In this document: positions 17,154 through 25,323 of the stretch, piece after piece
Numbering within the stretch: the first letter of the stretch is position 1
How the letters are laid out: the number at the start of each line of letters is the position of its first letter
Assembly: GCA_965116715.1 (NCBI GenBank)
Contig: OZ220724.1
Location: 3,162,001-3,226,000, forward strand
Length of the DNA: 64,000 bases
Source: Poriferisodalis sp965116715
GTDB lineage: Bacteria; Actinomycetota; Acidimicrobiia; Acidimicrobiales; Poriferisodalaceae
Direction of reading: 5' to 3'
Translations under genes and position numbers: made by a program
Notes under the pieces: generated by a model
The model's database searches: none
What the model saw: the letters and a program-made list of their open reading frames with translations, nothing else
Told to the model about the DNA's origin: nothing

Positions 17154-18446
17154 GTGGTTGTTGACTGTACGCGTGCGGTGATGCTGATCGTCGGGCTGGG
17201 GCCTGATGTGGCGGTCACCGAGGTTCGGGGCCGCCGCGGCGGGCCGCTGCGGATCGATGTCGAGCTGGTCGGCCGTCCGTGCTGTGGGGGCTGCGGGGGA
17301 GGTGTGTGGGCGCACGGGTCGAGCCGGGTGGAGCTGGCGGACCTGCCGGCGTTCGGGCGGCCGGCCCGGCTGGTGTGGCGCAAGCGCCGCTGGCGCTGTG
17401 CTGAGGGGTCGTGCTCGGTGCGCACCTTCACGGACCAGGATCCCGCCGTCGCGCCGCCCAGGGCGCGCATGACCAGCCGGGCGGCGCGGTGGGCGACACG
17501 GCGAGCGGGCAGAGCGCGGGCGATCAGCGAGATCGCCGCCGAGCTGGGCTGCGGCTGGCACACCGCGATGGCAGCGGTGCACCGGTGGGGCCGGGCGCTG
17601 CTCGACGCCGACTCCGCTCGCACCGACGGCGTCACAGCTTTGGGCCTCGACGAGATCTTGATGTTCCGCCGCGGCCCCTATCGCCGAAAGCACTGGGGCA
17701 CCACCATCGTCGACGCCCGAAGAGGCATCCTGTTGGACATCGTCCCCGGTCGCAGCGCTGCCGGGGCGACCAGATGGATCGCGGGGCGCACGCCGCTGTG
17801 GCGAAAACGCATCCGCTGGGCGGTCATGGACCTGTCGGGCCCTTACCGCAAAGCGTTCACCGACACCGTCGCGCACGCCGCCCAGATCGCGGATCCGTTC
17901 CATGTGGTCAAGCTCGCCAACAGCACCATCGACGACGTGCGCCGCCGAGTGCAGAACGACACCACCGGCGGGCGGGGCACCAAACACGACGCGCTCTACC
18001 GCACGAGGCGGCTGCTGCTGCGAGCCGCCGAGCGCGTCAGCGAGCAAGGCCGCACCAAGCTGCGCGGCCTGCTCGCCGCCGGCGACCCACGCGGCGAGGT
18101 ACGCGACGCCTGGCACGCCAAGGAGACCCTGCGCAGCGTCTACCGCATACCCGACCGCGGCCTCGCGCTCGAAGCGCTCGACGAGCTCTCACGCGACCTG
18201 CGAGACGAGACATTCTCCCCGGAGCTGAACAAGCTCGGCCGCACCCTTCGCAACTGGCGCACCCAGATCACCAACTGGCACCAGTCCCGCGTCACCAACG
18301 GACCCACCGAAGCGGCCAACAACCTCGCCAAGCTCATCAAGCGCGTGTCGTTCGGGATCACCAACTTCGACCACTACCGCACACGCGTGCAGCTCTACGC
18401 CGGAAAGCCCGACTGGACCCTGCTCGACGACCTCACTCCACGCTAA
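17154..18446 (+). CDS. ISL3-family transposase
   Basis: 430 aa from a GTG with GGGAGGA upstream. An N-terminal zinc-finger region (CCGGCGGGVWAHG, then CAEGSC) is followed by an HTH-like segment and the DDE core: GLDEILMFRRG (first Asp), WAVMDLSGPYRKAF (second Asp) and NGPTEAANNLAKLIKRVSFG (Glu), the typical ISL3 C-terminus. The length and motifs are complete, so it is probably functional. The frame continues the direction of the surface gene it interrupts. Confidence 0.93.
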   Translation: MVVDCTRAVMLIVGLGPDVAVTEVRGRRGGPLRIDVELVGRPCCGGCGGGVWAHGSSRVELADLPAFGRPARLVWRKRRWRCAEGSCSVRTFTDQDPAVAPPRARMTSRAARWATRRAGRARAISEIAAELGCGWHTAMAAVHRWGRALLDADSARTDGVTALGLDEILMFRRGPYRRKHWGTTIVDARRGILLDIVPGRSAAGATRWIAGRTPLWRKRIRWAVMDLSGPYRKAFTDTVAHAAQIADPFHVVKLANSTIDDVRRRVQNDTTGGRGTKHDALYRTRRLLLRAAERVSEQGRTKLRGLLAAGDPRGEVRDAWHAKETLRSVYRIPDRGLALEALDELSRDLRDETFSPELNKLGRTLRNWRTQITNWHQSRVTNGPTEAANNLAKLIKRVSFGITNFDHYRTRVQLYAGKPDWTLLDDLTPR

Positions 18447-19835
18447 AACGCGAAGAGCCTGTAAGACCCCCAGGCCAGTTGGACCAGACATTTGCGACGA
18501 GCCTTGAAATACACCACCGCAACATCGGGCGTACTGATATCGCAAAAAATACCGTCATCGCCCATGAACTGGGCCATGTCTACACTCTAACCAATGGCAT
18601 AGCTAAAAATGAGGCCTCAATTGCAGCAGGCCATATTTACCTGTATAGACTGGTGTCTAACCATGACTACAATACCAGTCGATGCATACCTTGGGAGCTC
18701 TATGCTGACATGTCGATGCGCGCATTCGATGGAACCTATAATCGGTTTGACCCTCAAGAGCGCTTTCTCAGCGGACACTATTGGCAACAATGTCGGTTTG
18801 AGTTTGACAACCAGGGGGACCGCGACGGGGTGATTAAAGATGTCAGAGACATGATTAAAAAGATATTTTTAGAACAAGAAATACCCCAATGGTTCTACGA
18901 CAGGTATCAAAGAGTTGATGGCTCTATCGATTTAGACAAACTTTGGTCAGACATATCGGTTATCGGCAAGGGGACAAGAGCCATGATAATTTATGGACTA
19001 AGGAATGAATTTGGTGGTTATTGCTCAAGGGAAGATGTTCGTCAATTTGCAGCAGAAGAGATCGGCTCCTTGGATACGCCTTGGGTAGACGCGGGTGAGT
19101 GTCAAGTGACTGATCCAGTACCTGAAGACCCGGTGGAGGAGCCAGAACTGCCCGCGACGGACGTATCCGCCGGCTGCACCGATGCGACGCCGATCGTGGT
19201 TGCCTCGGACTCCGCCTCGCAGTCAGATCGCTACAGCGCGACGACGTTGGCCGGCGTGCTGGGAACTGACTGCATCGTGCTGGCCGGCGACCGTGACGGC
19301 CCGATGGCTGCCGGGCAGCGATCCCGTCTCGCCGCCGCCGCCGCTGGCGGCTACGTCGTCGGTGGTACCGCCGCTGTCGCGGATTCGAAAGTCGACGGCT
19401 ACAACCTGACGCGCCTCGCAGGCACCGACCGCTGGCACACTGCCCGCCTGGTCGGCGCCGAAGCAGTGACGGTCGCGGGCGGCACCAACCCAGGCAGTGT
19501 CGAGGCCTCCGCCGGTGCGGAGGACTCCAGCACTGACTGCGCCGACGACACGCCGATCATCGTGGCCTCCGACGAGGCTGCCCAGTCCGACCGCTACAGC
19601 GCTGTCACCCTGGCCGGGGTGCTCGGAACTGACTGCATCGTGCTCGCGGGACCACGCGACGCCCCGTTCCCCGCCGACCAACTCGCCCGCCTCAGATCAG
19701 CCACAGCACCGGGGTTCATCGTCGGCGGGGTCGCAGCGGTCCCCGACGCCAAGGCCGCCGATTACGACTTCACCCGCATCGCAGGCGCAGACCGCTGGCA
19801 CACCGCCCGCCTCGTCGGCGATCAAGCCCGCCGCC

Positions 19836-19905
19836 TCGCCGCCAGCTAGTCAGCATCCGCCCGATAGCGGCCACATTGGCCAACCCGCCGATGCGCGCAG
19901 CCGCT
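19836..19905 (+). repeat. Duplicated 3' flank, copy 1
   Basis: The end of the interrupted surface gene and about 50 bases beyond its stop (CCCGATAGCGGCCACATTGG and on) match 24580-24650 with few changes. TAGCGGC and GCCGCT arms could form a terminator-like hairpin. Homology stops at the breakpoint of the truncated amidase. Confidence 0.8.
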
Positions 19906-20370
19906 GAGGTGAGCGGTGCTCGACGCGACATACCCTGCGTCCTTGAGCGCCGTGTTGCCTGCGTGGTAGGGCTGCCCCTCCGTCGTGCAGGTGAGGTCCT
20001 TGGTCAGGAAAGGAACGCCCGCAAGCGAACCGCTCGCCGCACCGCTGCCTCGCGTGGCGTCGAGCCGCTGCGCCGCTTGACGTGCTGCGTCGTCGAGGCG
20101 TCCGATGATGGCGTTGAGCTCGGGTTTCAGCCGGTCGGCCCAGGCAATGGCCTCCTCGAGCAGTTCGACTGCCGAGGCTTCACCCGAGGCGAACAGCTCG
20201 TGAGTAGCCACACCGTCGAGCAGTTCCCCACCGGGAGCTTTCAATCCCGCAGCCGATGATGCCGCCGACTCAGGAGACGTACGTGTCGCCGGTGATGCCG
20301 CTGTCCCCGCTGATTCAGGTGACGCCGTTGACGTGGCAGCCGCCGAGTCTTGCTGGGAGATCTCGTTCAT
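19905..20370 (-). pseudogene. Truncated amidase (third copy)
   Basis: The N-terminal 155 residues match the amidase starting at 15396, including VPFLTKDLTCTTEGQPYHAG with the catalytic lysine. It has the same promoter and start (TACGTT-GCTCGGG-ATG) and an extra Ser/Thr/Ala-rich insert near residue 12. After YVASSTAHL the homology stops at about 19905, where the duplicated 3' flank of the surface-protein gene begins; the frame runs on about 20 unrelated codons to 19846. The Ser-rich and catalytic-serine regions are absent, so it cannot be an active amidase. Confidence 0.85.
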
Positions 20371-20456
20371 CCCGAGCAACGTACTCTGCACGCCGCCTGC
20401 CCGGACCCGAAGCAAGCCGCCGAAGGAAGCCAAGAGAGCCCTCCACAGCGGTGCAT

Positions 20457-22055
20457 TCAGGCTGCGGGGTCGTCCCACAGGCGCGTGGCGTCAGCCGGCG
20501 TCGGGGGTGGTTTGGCTGTTCCTGATGCGGGCCGGGATGTCTGCGGTGCCGATGTGGATTTCGGTGGCGATGTGGACTGCGGGACATGGCGTTTGGGCTT
20601 GCGCTGGGGGACGGGTTCGGTGGGGTGCGTGGGGTCCGGGGGTGCGAGCCCGTAGCGGTCGCCTCGGCAGTTCACCTGCCAGTTGTGGTCGTGGATGAGG
20701 TCGTGACAGCGCCAGCACACGAGCACGAGGTTGTCGAGACGGGTCTTGCCGCCACGTTGACACGGCTTGATGTGGTGGGCTTCGCAGTCGCCGGGCGGCT
20801 CGCCGCAGCCGATGCACGCGCCGTCGCGAGCGATCAGCGCGCGTCGTTGTGCTGCGCTGGGCGCTCGGCTGGCGACGGCCTCATACAGCGGCGTTAGCTC
20901 GTTGCCGAAGATCTCGATCCACACGTCGGAGTTGCACGCCAGCCGGCCCAGGGTGCCGGGCGGGATCGGGCCGACGCCGCAGATCTCGGCCAAGCCGCCC
21001 GGCGAACCGGTCAGGGCTGCGAAGTCGGCTCGCACGATGATCTCGGCTGACTTGGCGCCCATCGAGATCATCGGAGCTACGCCAGATCTCAACTCGGGGC
21101 GGTCACTGTTGTCGCTCACCTCGGTACGGCCAGGCCTGGGGTGGTCACTGTTGTCGGCCTTGCCGGTATGGCCAGGTCCGTGGCGGTCGGCGCCGTCGGT
21201 CTCGCCAGTGCATGTTGGGTCGTGCTCAGGCTGCGTCGTTGCGCTGCTGGCCGCGAGGAGTGTGTCGAGGGCGTCTGCCATGCGCTGGTCGCGGGTGCGG
21301 CCGCCGCCGTGGGCTGCGACGACGGAGTCTGGCGGGTCGCCGTTCGGCGCTGCGTCGTCGGTTGTGCCAGAGCCGGACGGCGAGCCGTCGCCGTGGCGAT
21401 GTTCATGCTGGCGCGCTTGGCGGCGACGGTCGGCTTGGCGGAGCAGTTCGGCTTGCTGGCGGAGGCGCTGTTGGATGCGGGCGCCGGTTTCGGCGTCGAA
21501 GCTGCCGCGCATCTGCACCGAGCCGTCCTCGCCGTTCCAGAACCGCACATTGCGATTGCGGCGGTTGCGGCGATGCTGCGCGGCAAGGTCTTCGGCGCTT
21601 TGGTGCCGGATCGTCCAGCGCTGCGCAGCCTGGGCGAACTCGTCTGGGGGCAGCGTCTTGGCCATCTGCACCAGCTCCGGGTCGCCTTCGACGGCGTCGG
21701 GGCTGGTCTTGCGTGCGGCGTTGGCCAGCTTGGCGGCGTTCGCGAGGGTGATCTCGCCGTCTGCGACCCCGGCGCGGGCGCCGGGCAGCTCGGCGAGCTC
21801 GGTGTCGAGGCGCACGTTGCGGGCAGCGTCGGAACGGGACCGTCCGCCGACCTGGTTCAGCAGCCCTGCGCCGCCGTCGCCGTGGCGTTCGCGCTGGGCG
21901 ACCGTCGACGCGGCCCGAGTCTCGAGCAGTTCGACTCGGGACCTGAGCTGCTTGGCCAGCCCGAGCGTGCGGCGAAGCTCGCCGGTGGGTGCCGTCTCGA
22001 TGCCGTTGAGGGCTGCGGTGAGGCTGTCGAGCGCCTGCTGCACCTGCGAGAACAT
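20457..22055 (-). CDS. DUF222 domain HNH endonuclease
   Basis: 532 aa. Residues 1-250 form the DUF222 region (LETRAASTVAQRERHGDGGA; GEITLANAAKLANAARKTSP; MRGSFDAETGARIQQRLRQQ). The C-terminal HNH nuclease has IARDGACIGCGEPPGDCEAH, HHIKPCQRGGKTRLDN and CWRCHDLIHDHNW. The middle carries three 14-residue repeats. This family is abundant in Actinobacteria (the mycobacterial 13E12 repeat group) and is suspected to be mobile, though its role is not established. TAGAGT followed by 6 bases and ATG points to a leaderless mRNA, divergent from the surface gene. Confidence 0.88.
   Translation of the reverse strand: MFSQVQQALDSLTAALNGIETAPTGELRRTLGLAKQLRSRVELLETRAASTVAQRERHGDGGAGLLNQVGGRSRSDAARNVRLDTELAELPGARAGVADGEITLANAAKLANAARKTSPDAVEGDPELVQMAKTLPPDEFAQAAQRWTIRHQSAEDLAAQHRRNRRNRNVRFWNGEDGSVQMRGSFDAETGARIQQRLRQQAELLRQADRRRQARQHEHRHGDGSPSGSGTTDDAAPNGDPPDSVVAAHGGGRTRDQRMADALDTLLAASSATTQPEHDPTCTGETDGADRHGPGHTGKADNSDHPRPGRTEVSDNSDRPELRSGVAPMISMGAKSAEIIVRADFAALTGSPGGLAEICGVGPIPPGTLGRLACNSDVWIEIFGNELTPLYEAVASRAPSAAQRRALIARDGACIGCGEPPGDCEAHHIKPCQRGGKTRLDNLVLVCWRCHDLIHDHNWQVNCRGDRYGLAPPDPTHPTEPVPQRKPKRHVPQSTSPPKSTSAPQTSRPASGTAKPPPTPADATRLWDDPAA
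21096..21221 (-). repeat. 42-bp tandem repeat inside the DUF222-HNH gene
   Basis: Three 42-bp units starting at 21096, 21138 and 21180, encoding about 14 residues each (for example HTGKADNSDHPRPG). The first two are nearly identical (GGTCACTGTTGTCG shared), the third is diverged. They lie in the linker between DUF222 and HNH. Confidence 0.75.
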
Positions 22056-22307
22056 ACGTTCACTCTACCGGCCCGGTGTGACACGAACGCACGTATGCGC
22101 CAGATCAATCATTACAAGTGGATGACAGACGGTTTCAGATGGTTTCGGTTACAACAAGCGGTGCGCGAAACAGGCGCGCTGGCAAGCCCCGCCAGCTCGT
22201 CGGCCCCGAGGGCGTCATGCTCGTTGCGAGGCGCGTCGGCAGGGCGCTTCGCCGGCGGCTGGCTGCTGGCGTGTGGCGTGGTCGCCGGCCGCCCGGCGGT
22301 GGGTTCC

Positions 22308-22319
22308 TATGCTGCGGCG
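22308..22319 (+). promoter_or_regulatory. -10 box of the intact surface-protein gene
   Basis: GGTTCC-TATGCT then GCGGCG and a GTG start at 22320, the same arrangement as before the paralogue at 15798. A leaderless mRNA is inferred. Confidence 0.65.
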
Positions 22320-24593
22320 GTGCGTTGGCGTGCTGTAGCGGTGTCTGGTGTGCGGGGTGTGCGGCCGTCCCGGCGGGTTGTCGTGGCTGTGGGTCTTGCG
22401 GCCCTGCTGGTGGCGGGGCTCCCGGTTCCGGCTGCTGCGCAGGAGGCGGACAACGCCTACAGCGATGTTCCTTATACCCACTGGCACGCCATCGAAGAGC
22501 GGCTGGCCGGCGAGCCCTACGACACTATTAACCGCTTGCGGGAGATGGGTGTCTTTGAGGGCACAGACTGCGGAAACAATAAATTCTGCCCCGATGACCC
22601 GGTCGATCGAAAAACTTTCGCTGTCTGGCTGGTTAGAGTCTTGGATGGCGATGATTCTTCGGCCCAGGCCGCCCTGTCATCAAGACCGCGCTTTGGGGAT
22701 GTCCCCCAGAGTGACGCCCAGCGAAAGTTTGTCGAGCGCCTGGCTGAACTTGAAATAACCAACGGCTGTTCCTTAGATCCGGTCCTTTATTGCCCCAAAG
22801 GGACTATTTCGCGAGGGCAGATGGCCACCTTTATTACTAAAGCCTTAGATTTGCCGGCAGCTGAAGCAATTGGCTTTTGGGATGTTGAAAAAAATAACCG
22901 CCACTTCGATTCAATTAATAGTTTAGTTGGGTCAGGGATCGATAATGGTTGTAGTGAGATTCGATTTGTGCCTTTCGACTTCTGCCCCCACCAGACGGTC
23001 TCCAGAGCTGACTTAGCCATGCTGCTATCTGAAGTTATCGACTACATCGAAGCCAGCAAGGCGTTTAATCTTGCCGGCCTAAAGACAGGAGGGTCACTGG
23101 GCCTCAATGTTAACTTCAGCCAAGAGACTTTTGATATCGATGTCAGCTGGAATAATTCGAGCAGCTCGAAGCCAGTCTCCCACTATGTTTTGCAGTGGAA
23201 ACCATACTGGCAAGACTTCAACTACAGACGCTATCAGGTAATCAACTTTAAGCAAGCGGGTAACTACAGAGTTAACTTTTCCCACTTGAAGACTCTCTAC
23301 GAAAAAACACTCGACAAGAGTAACGCCACCAACGCTGATCTATACGCATTCAGGGTGGTGGTCGTTAACGCCAATGGTAGCGAGCGGGCGACCAACGAAG
23401 TAAGAGTTCCCAACAGACACCACAGGCTACATGACAATATCGAAAGTCTAGTCAAAAGGCGCGGACAAGACCAGCCCTGGCTGGTGGATACTTGGCGTCA
23501 CCTAAACACTCCCTATGCGGGAGTAGGTTTTGGTGTCGACCAAGTTAGCCTTGATTCAGTGGGTGGTTACTCGCATGGCGAACTAGAGCAAGTATTTGCC
23601 AATAGCCTTACCTTGAGTTCGAGCGTAGAAGACCGGCAAGCCTTTGACAGGGATATAGAAATTGTGCCCCACGAGTTGGGACATGTCTACACCCTAACCG
23701 CCGGGATAGCTAAAAATAAAGCTGCCCCGGCCATCGGATTGTTGTATTTGGAGAATTTCATACGCGATCAATCCGCCGGTTGCTCCACGGAAGAGTTGTA
23801 TGCCGACTTGGCGGTCGTGGCATTTCAAAACAGTTACTCGGAGTTCAATCTCAGCAACAAAAACCTTATCTACTGGGCGGGTTGCAGCACCGCATTTAGC
23901 TTAACCCCCCAAGACCATGAAAGGGTCGTCAGGGAGCTAAGAGAAATAACCAGGAGTGTTTTTGTTGATCAAAAGATACCCGACTGGTTCTATGACAACT
24001 ACCGACTCAGCGACGGGTCAATAGATCTGGACGGGCTATGGCAAGACATATCGAGTGATCTAGGTAGAACAAGGAGCCTTATAATCTACGGTCTCAAGGA
24101 TGAGTTCGGGGGCTACTGCTCAGACGAAGAAGTCCGCCGCTTCCAAATAGGTGAGATAACAGCAATCAAAACCCCTTGGGCTGACTCGGGTAATTGTCAA
24201 TCCGCCAAACCCAAACCATCGACCACTACTGAGGAGCCGGGACCCCAATCTAAAACCAACAAGGAAAACCGCTCCACAGACTGCAGCGGCGACATACCAA
24301 TCATTGTTGCTTCGGATACCGCTTCACAGTCAGACAGGTACAGTGCTGCGACGTTAGCGGGGGTCTTAGGCACAGACTGTATTATCCTGGCCGGCGGTCG
24401 CAACGGCCCGTTCCCCGCCGACCAGCGGGCCCGCCTCGACAGCGCCGCGACAGCGGGCTACATCGTCGGCGGCACCGCCGCGGTGCCCGACGCCAAGACC
24501 GCCGGCCACAGCCTGGTGCGCATCGCGGGCAGCGACCGGTGGCACACCGCCCGCCTCGTCGGCGACCAAGCCCGCCGCATCGCCGCCAGCTAG
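22320..24593 (+). CDS. Secreted S-layer-like/CWB2 metalloprotease-like surface protein
   Basis: 757 aa from the GTG at 22320, chosen from the -10 box spacing shared with its paralogue. Signal peptide (VVVAVGLAALLVAGLPVPAA); S-layer-like repeats with Cys pairs (FEGTDCGNNKFCPDDPVDRK; GCSLDPVLYCPKGTISRGQM; GCSEIRFVPFDFC); a fibronectin-III-like stretch (VSHYVLQWKPYWQDFNYR); zinc motif HELGH at 451-455 with STEELYADLAV about 50 residues later, a gluzincin-like arrangement; one CWB2 repeat (RIAGSDRWHTARLVG). It is probably exported and held at the cell wall. About 22480-24390 is AT-rich, while both ends match the high genome GC, so the gene is mosaic. Protease activity is inferred. Confidence 0.82.
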   Translation: MRWRAVAVSGVRGVRPSRRVVVAVGLAALLVAGLPVPAAAQEADNAYSDVPYTHWHAIEERLAGEPYDTINRLREMGVFEGTDCGNNKFCPDDPVDRKTFAVWLVRVLDGDDSSAQAALSSRPRFGDVPQSDAQRKFVERLAELEITNGCSLDPVLYCPKGTISRGQMATFITKALDLPAAEAIGFWDVEKNNRHFDSINSLVGSGIDNGCSEIRFVPFDFCPHQTVSRADLAMLLSEVIDYIEASKAFNLAGLKTGGSLGLNVNFSQETFDIDVSWNNSSSSKPVSHYVLQWKPYWQDFNYRRYQVINFKQAGNYRVNFSHLKTLYEKTLDKSNATNADLYAFRVVVVNANGSERATNEVRVPNRHHRLHDNIESLVKRRGQDQPWLVDTWRHLNTPYAGVGFGVDQVSLDSVGGYSHGELEQVFANSLTLSSSVEDRQAFDRDIEIVPHELGHVYTLTAGIAKNKAAPAIGLLYLENFIRDQSAGCSTEELYADLAVVAFQNSYSEFNLSNKNLIYWAGCSTAFSLTPQDHERVVRELREITRSVFVDQKIPDWFYDNYRLSDGSIDLDGLWQDISSDLGRTRSLIIYGLKDEFGGYCSDEEVRRFQIGEITAIKTPWADSGNCQSAKPKPSTTTEEPGPQSKTNKENRSTDCSGDIPIIVASDTASQSDRYSAATLAGVLGTDCIILAGGRNGPFPADQRARLDSAATAGYIVGGTAAVPDAKTAGHSLVRIAGSDRWHTARLVGDQARRIAAS

Positions 24594-24650
24594 CCAGCAC
24601 CCGCCCGATAGCGGCCACATTGGCCAACCGGCCGATGCGCGTAGCCGCTA
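24580..24650 (+). repeat. Duplicated 3' flank, copy 2
   Basis: Matches 19836-19905: the last codons, stop and about 50 bases after it. The TAGCGGC and GCCGCTA arms can pair, so it may serve as a terminator. The next gene on the minus strand ends inside it. Confidence 0.8.
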
Positions 24651-24908
24651 CGGGCCGGACGCGATCATGCGGTCGTAGTCGTCGTGAGCACCGATCCACA
24701 CCCAGACGAAGTCATCGCCGTCTTCTACGGCAAGAGCCCGATGGTCTCGGCTGACGCGAGCGGACCAGAATTTGCCGACCTTCTTGAAGCGCAGTGACGG
24801 GTGTGCAGGATCGTTCTCGAGCCGCTCGAAGCTCCGCTCAGCAGCGCGCTGAACCGTCGGCGGCAGACGATTGAAACGGTTCCAGAATTGGGGCGTTGTC
24901 CGATGCAT
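24648..24908 (-). CDS. ParE/RelE-superfamily toxin
   Basis: 86 aa with the compact RelE/ParE fold pattern: FWNRFNRLPPTVQRAAERSF, HPSLRFKKVGKFWSARVSRD, HRALAVEDGDDFVWVWIGAH and the final YDRMI. Toxins of this type cleave ribosome-bound mRNA or inhibit gyrase; which applies here cannot be said. The partner antitoxin gene ends 20 bases upstream on the same strand. Length and motifs are complete. Confidence 0.82.
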   Translation of the reverse strand: MHRTTPQFWNRFNRLPPTVQRAAERSFERLENDPAHPSLRFKKVGKFWSARVSRDHRALAVEDGDDFVWVWIGAHDDYDRMIASGP

Positions 24909-24928
24909 CGGGACGCGACTGCGCGCTG

Positions 24929-25129
24929 CTAGAGCGCCGTGAGCTTGTCCTGCTTCTTCGAGGAGTCGGCTTCATTGACCAGGAAATCCAAGCTGCCCGC
25001 TGCAGAGTCGGCTTCGATCTGTTCGTCCCAACGGCTCCAATCCAGCTCGCTCATCCATTCACGCAGTTCGGCATAGTCGTCTGCCGGCAGGCTGCGAATC
25101 GATTCTTGGATGTCCGAGATGCTCGTCAT
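24929..25129 (-). CDS. Antitoxin partner of the ParE/RelE-like toxin
   Basis: 66 aa, beginning MTSISDIQESIRSLPADDYA followed by ELREWMSELDWSRWDEQIEA and a Ser/Asp/Lys-rich tail. It resembles the small acidic antitoxins with an SLPxxxxxxLxxWL-type helix that accompany RelE-like toxins in many bacteria. No clear DNA-binding motif is seen. It precedes the toxin by 20 bases, the usual order. Confidence 0.72.
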   Translation of the reverse strand: MTSISDIQESIRSLPADDYAELREWMSELDWSRWDEQIEADSAAGSLDFLVNEADSSKKQDKLTAL

Positions 25130-25281
25130 GACGCTGCCCTCGTCAAGGCTGAACTCGTGCCCGCAACTCGGCGACTGTGGACCTCATGCGTACCTGAGTG
25201 TACGACTCTGGCCGTTGGCAGCCGGTCGGGATTTGCGTTTCTCGTTTCGTCCCATGAGCCACATGCGGGTCTCCGCTCTGA

Positions 25282-25317
25282 GAACTCTTGTTTCTACATA
25301 CTGTTGTTCGCTAGTGT
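25282..25317 (+). promoter_or_regulatory. SOS-like operator and -10 box of dnaE2
   Basis: GAAC-TCTT-GTTT (25282-25293) resembles the LexA box and overlaps the expected -35 position. TAGTGT (25312-25317) follows after 18 bases, then 6 bases and the GTG start. Same plan as the imuA promoter. LexA binding is inferred. Confidence 0.65.
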
Positions 25318-25323
25318 TGCGCC

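Larger units (their letters stand above)
17047..18459 (+). mobile_element. ISL3-family insertion sequence
   Basis: 1413 bp with imperfect terminal inverted repeats of about 25 bp, starting GGCgCTTCGCGTTT on the left and GGCtCTTCGCGTTT on the right, flanked by the 8-bp direct repeat TGTAAGAC (17039-17046 and 18460-18467). The 8-bp duplication and GGCTCTTCG-type end are typical of the ISL3 family. One transposase gene is present and complete, and the ends are intact, so the copy looks recent and possibly active. Confidence 0.93.
15798..19849 (+). pseudogene. Surface metalloprotease-like protein, interrupted by an ISL3-type element
   Basis: Removing the IS (17047-18459) and one 8-base target copy restores a single 868-aa frame (junction ...GVRPPGQLDQTF...). 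Order: signal peptide (TLAALAVLVVSLLTLQPVTA); three S-layer-like repeats, each with a Cys pair (FEGTDCGDNKFC; GCSLEPARYCPDEAISRGQL; GCSEVRFMPFEFC); a fibronectin-III-like stretch; then after the IS the zinc motif AHELGHVYTL and WELYADM; finally two CWB2 cell-wall-binding repeats (RLAGTDRWHTARLVG; RIAGADRWHTARLVG). The core is AT-rich and the CWB2 part GC-rich. A paralogue lies at 22320-24593. As it stands, only the N-terminal part could be made, without the protease motif or the wall anchor. Confidence 0.85.

Noticed and set aside
17411..19849. 812-codon frame that joins antisense-like transposase sequence to the surface protein 3' half
   Set aside because: The part before 18460 is an out-of-frame reading of the transposase; only the part after the IS is real coding sequence.
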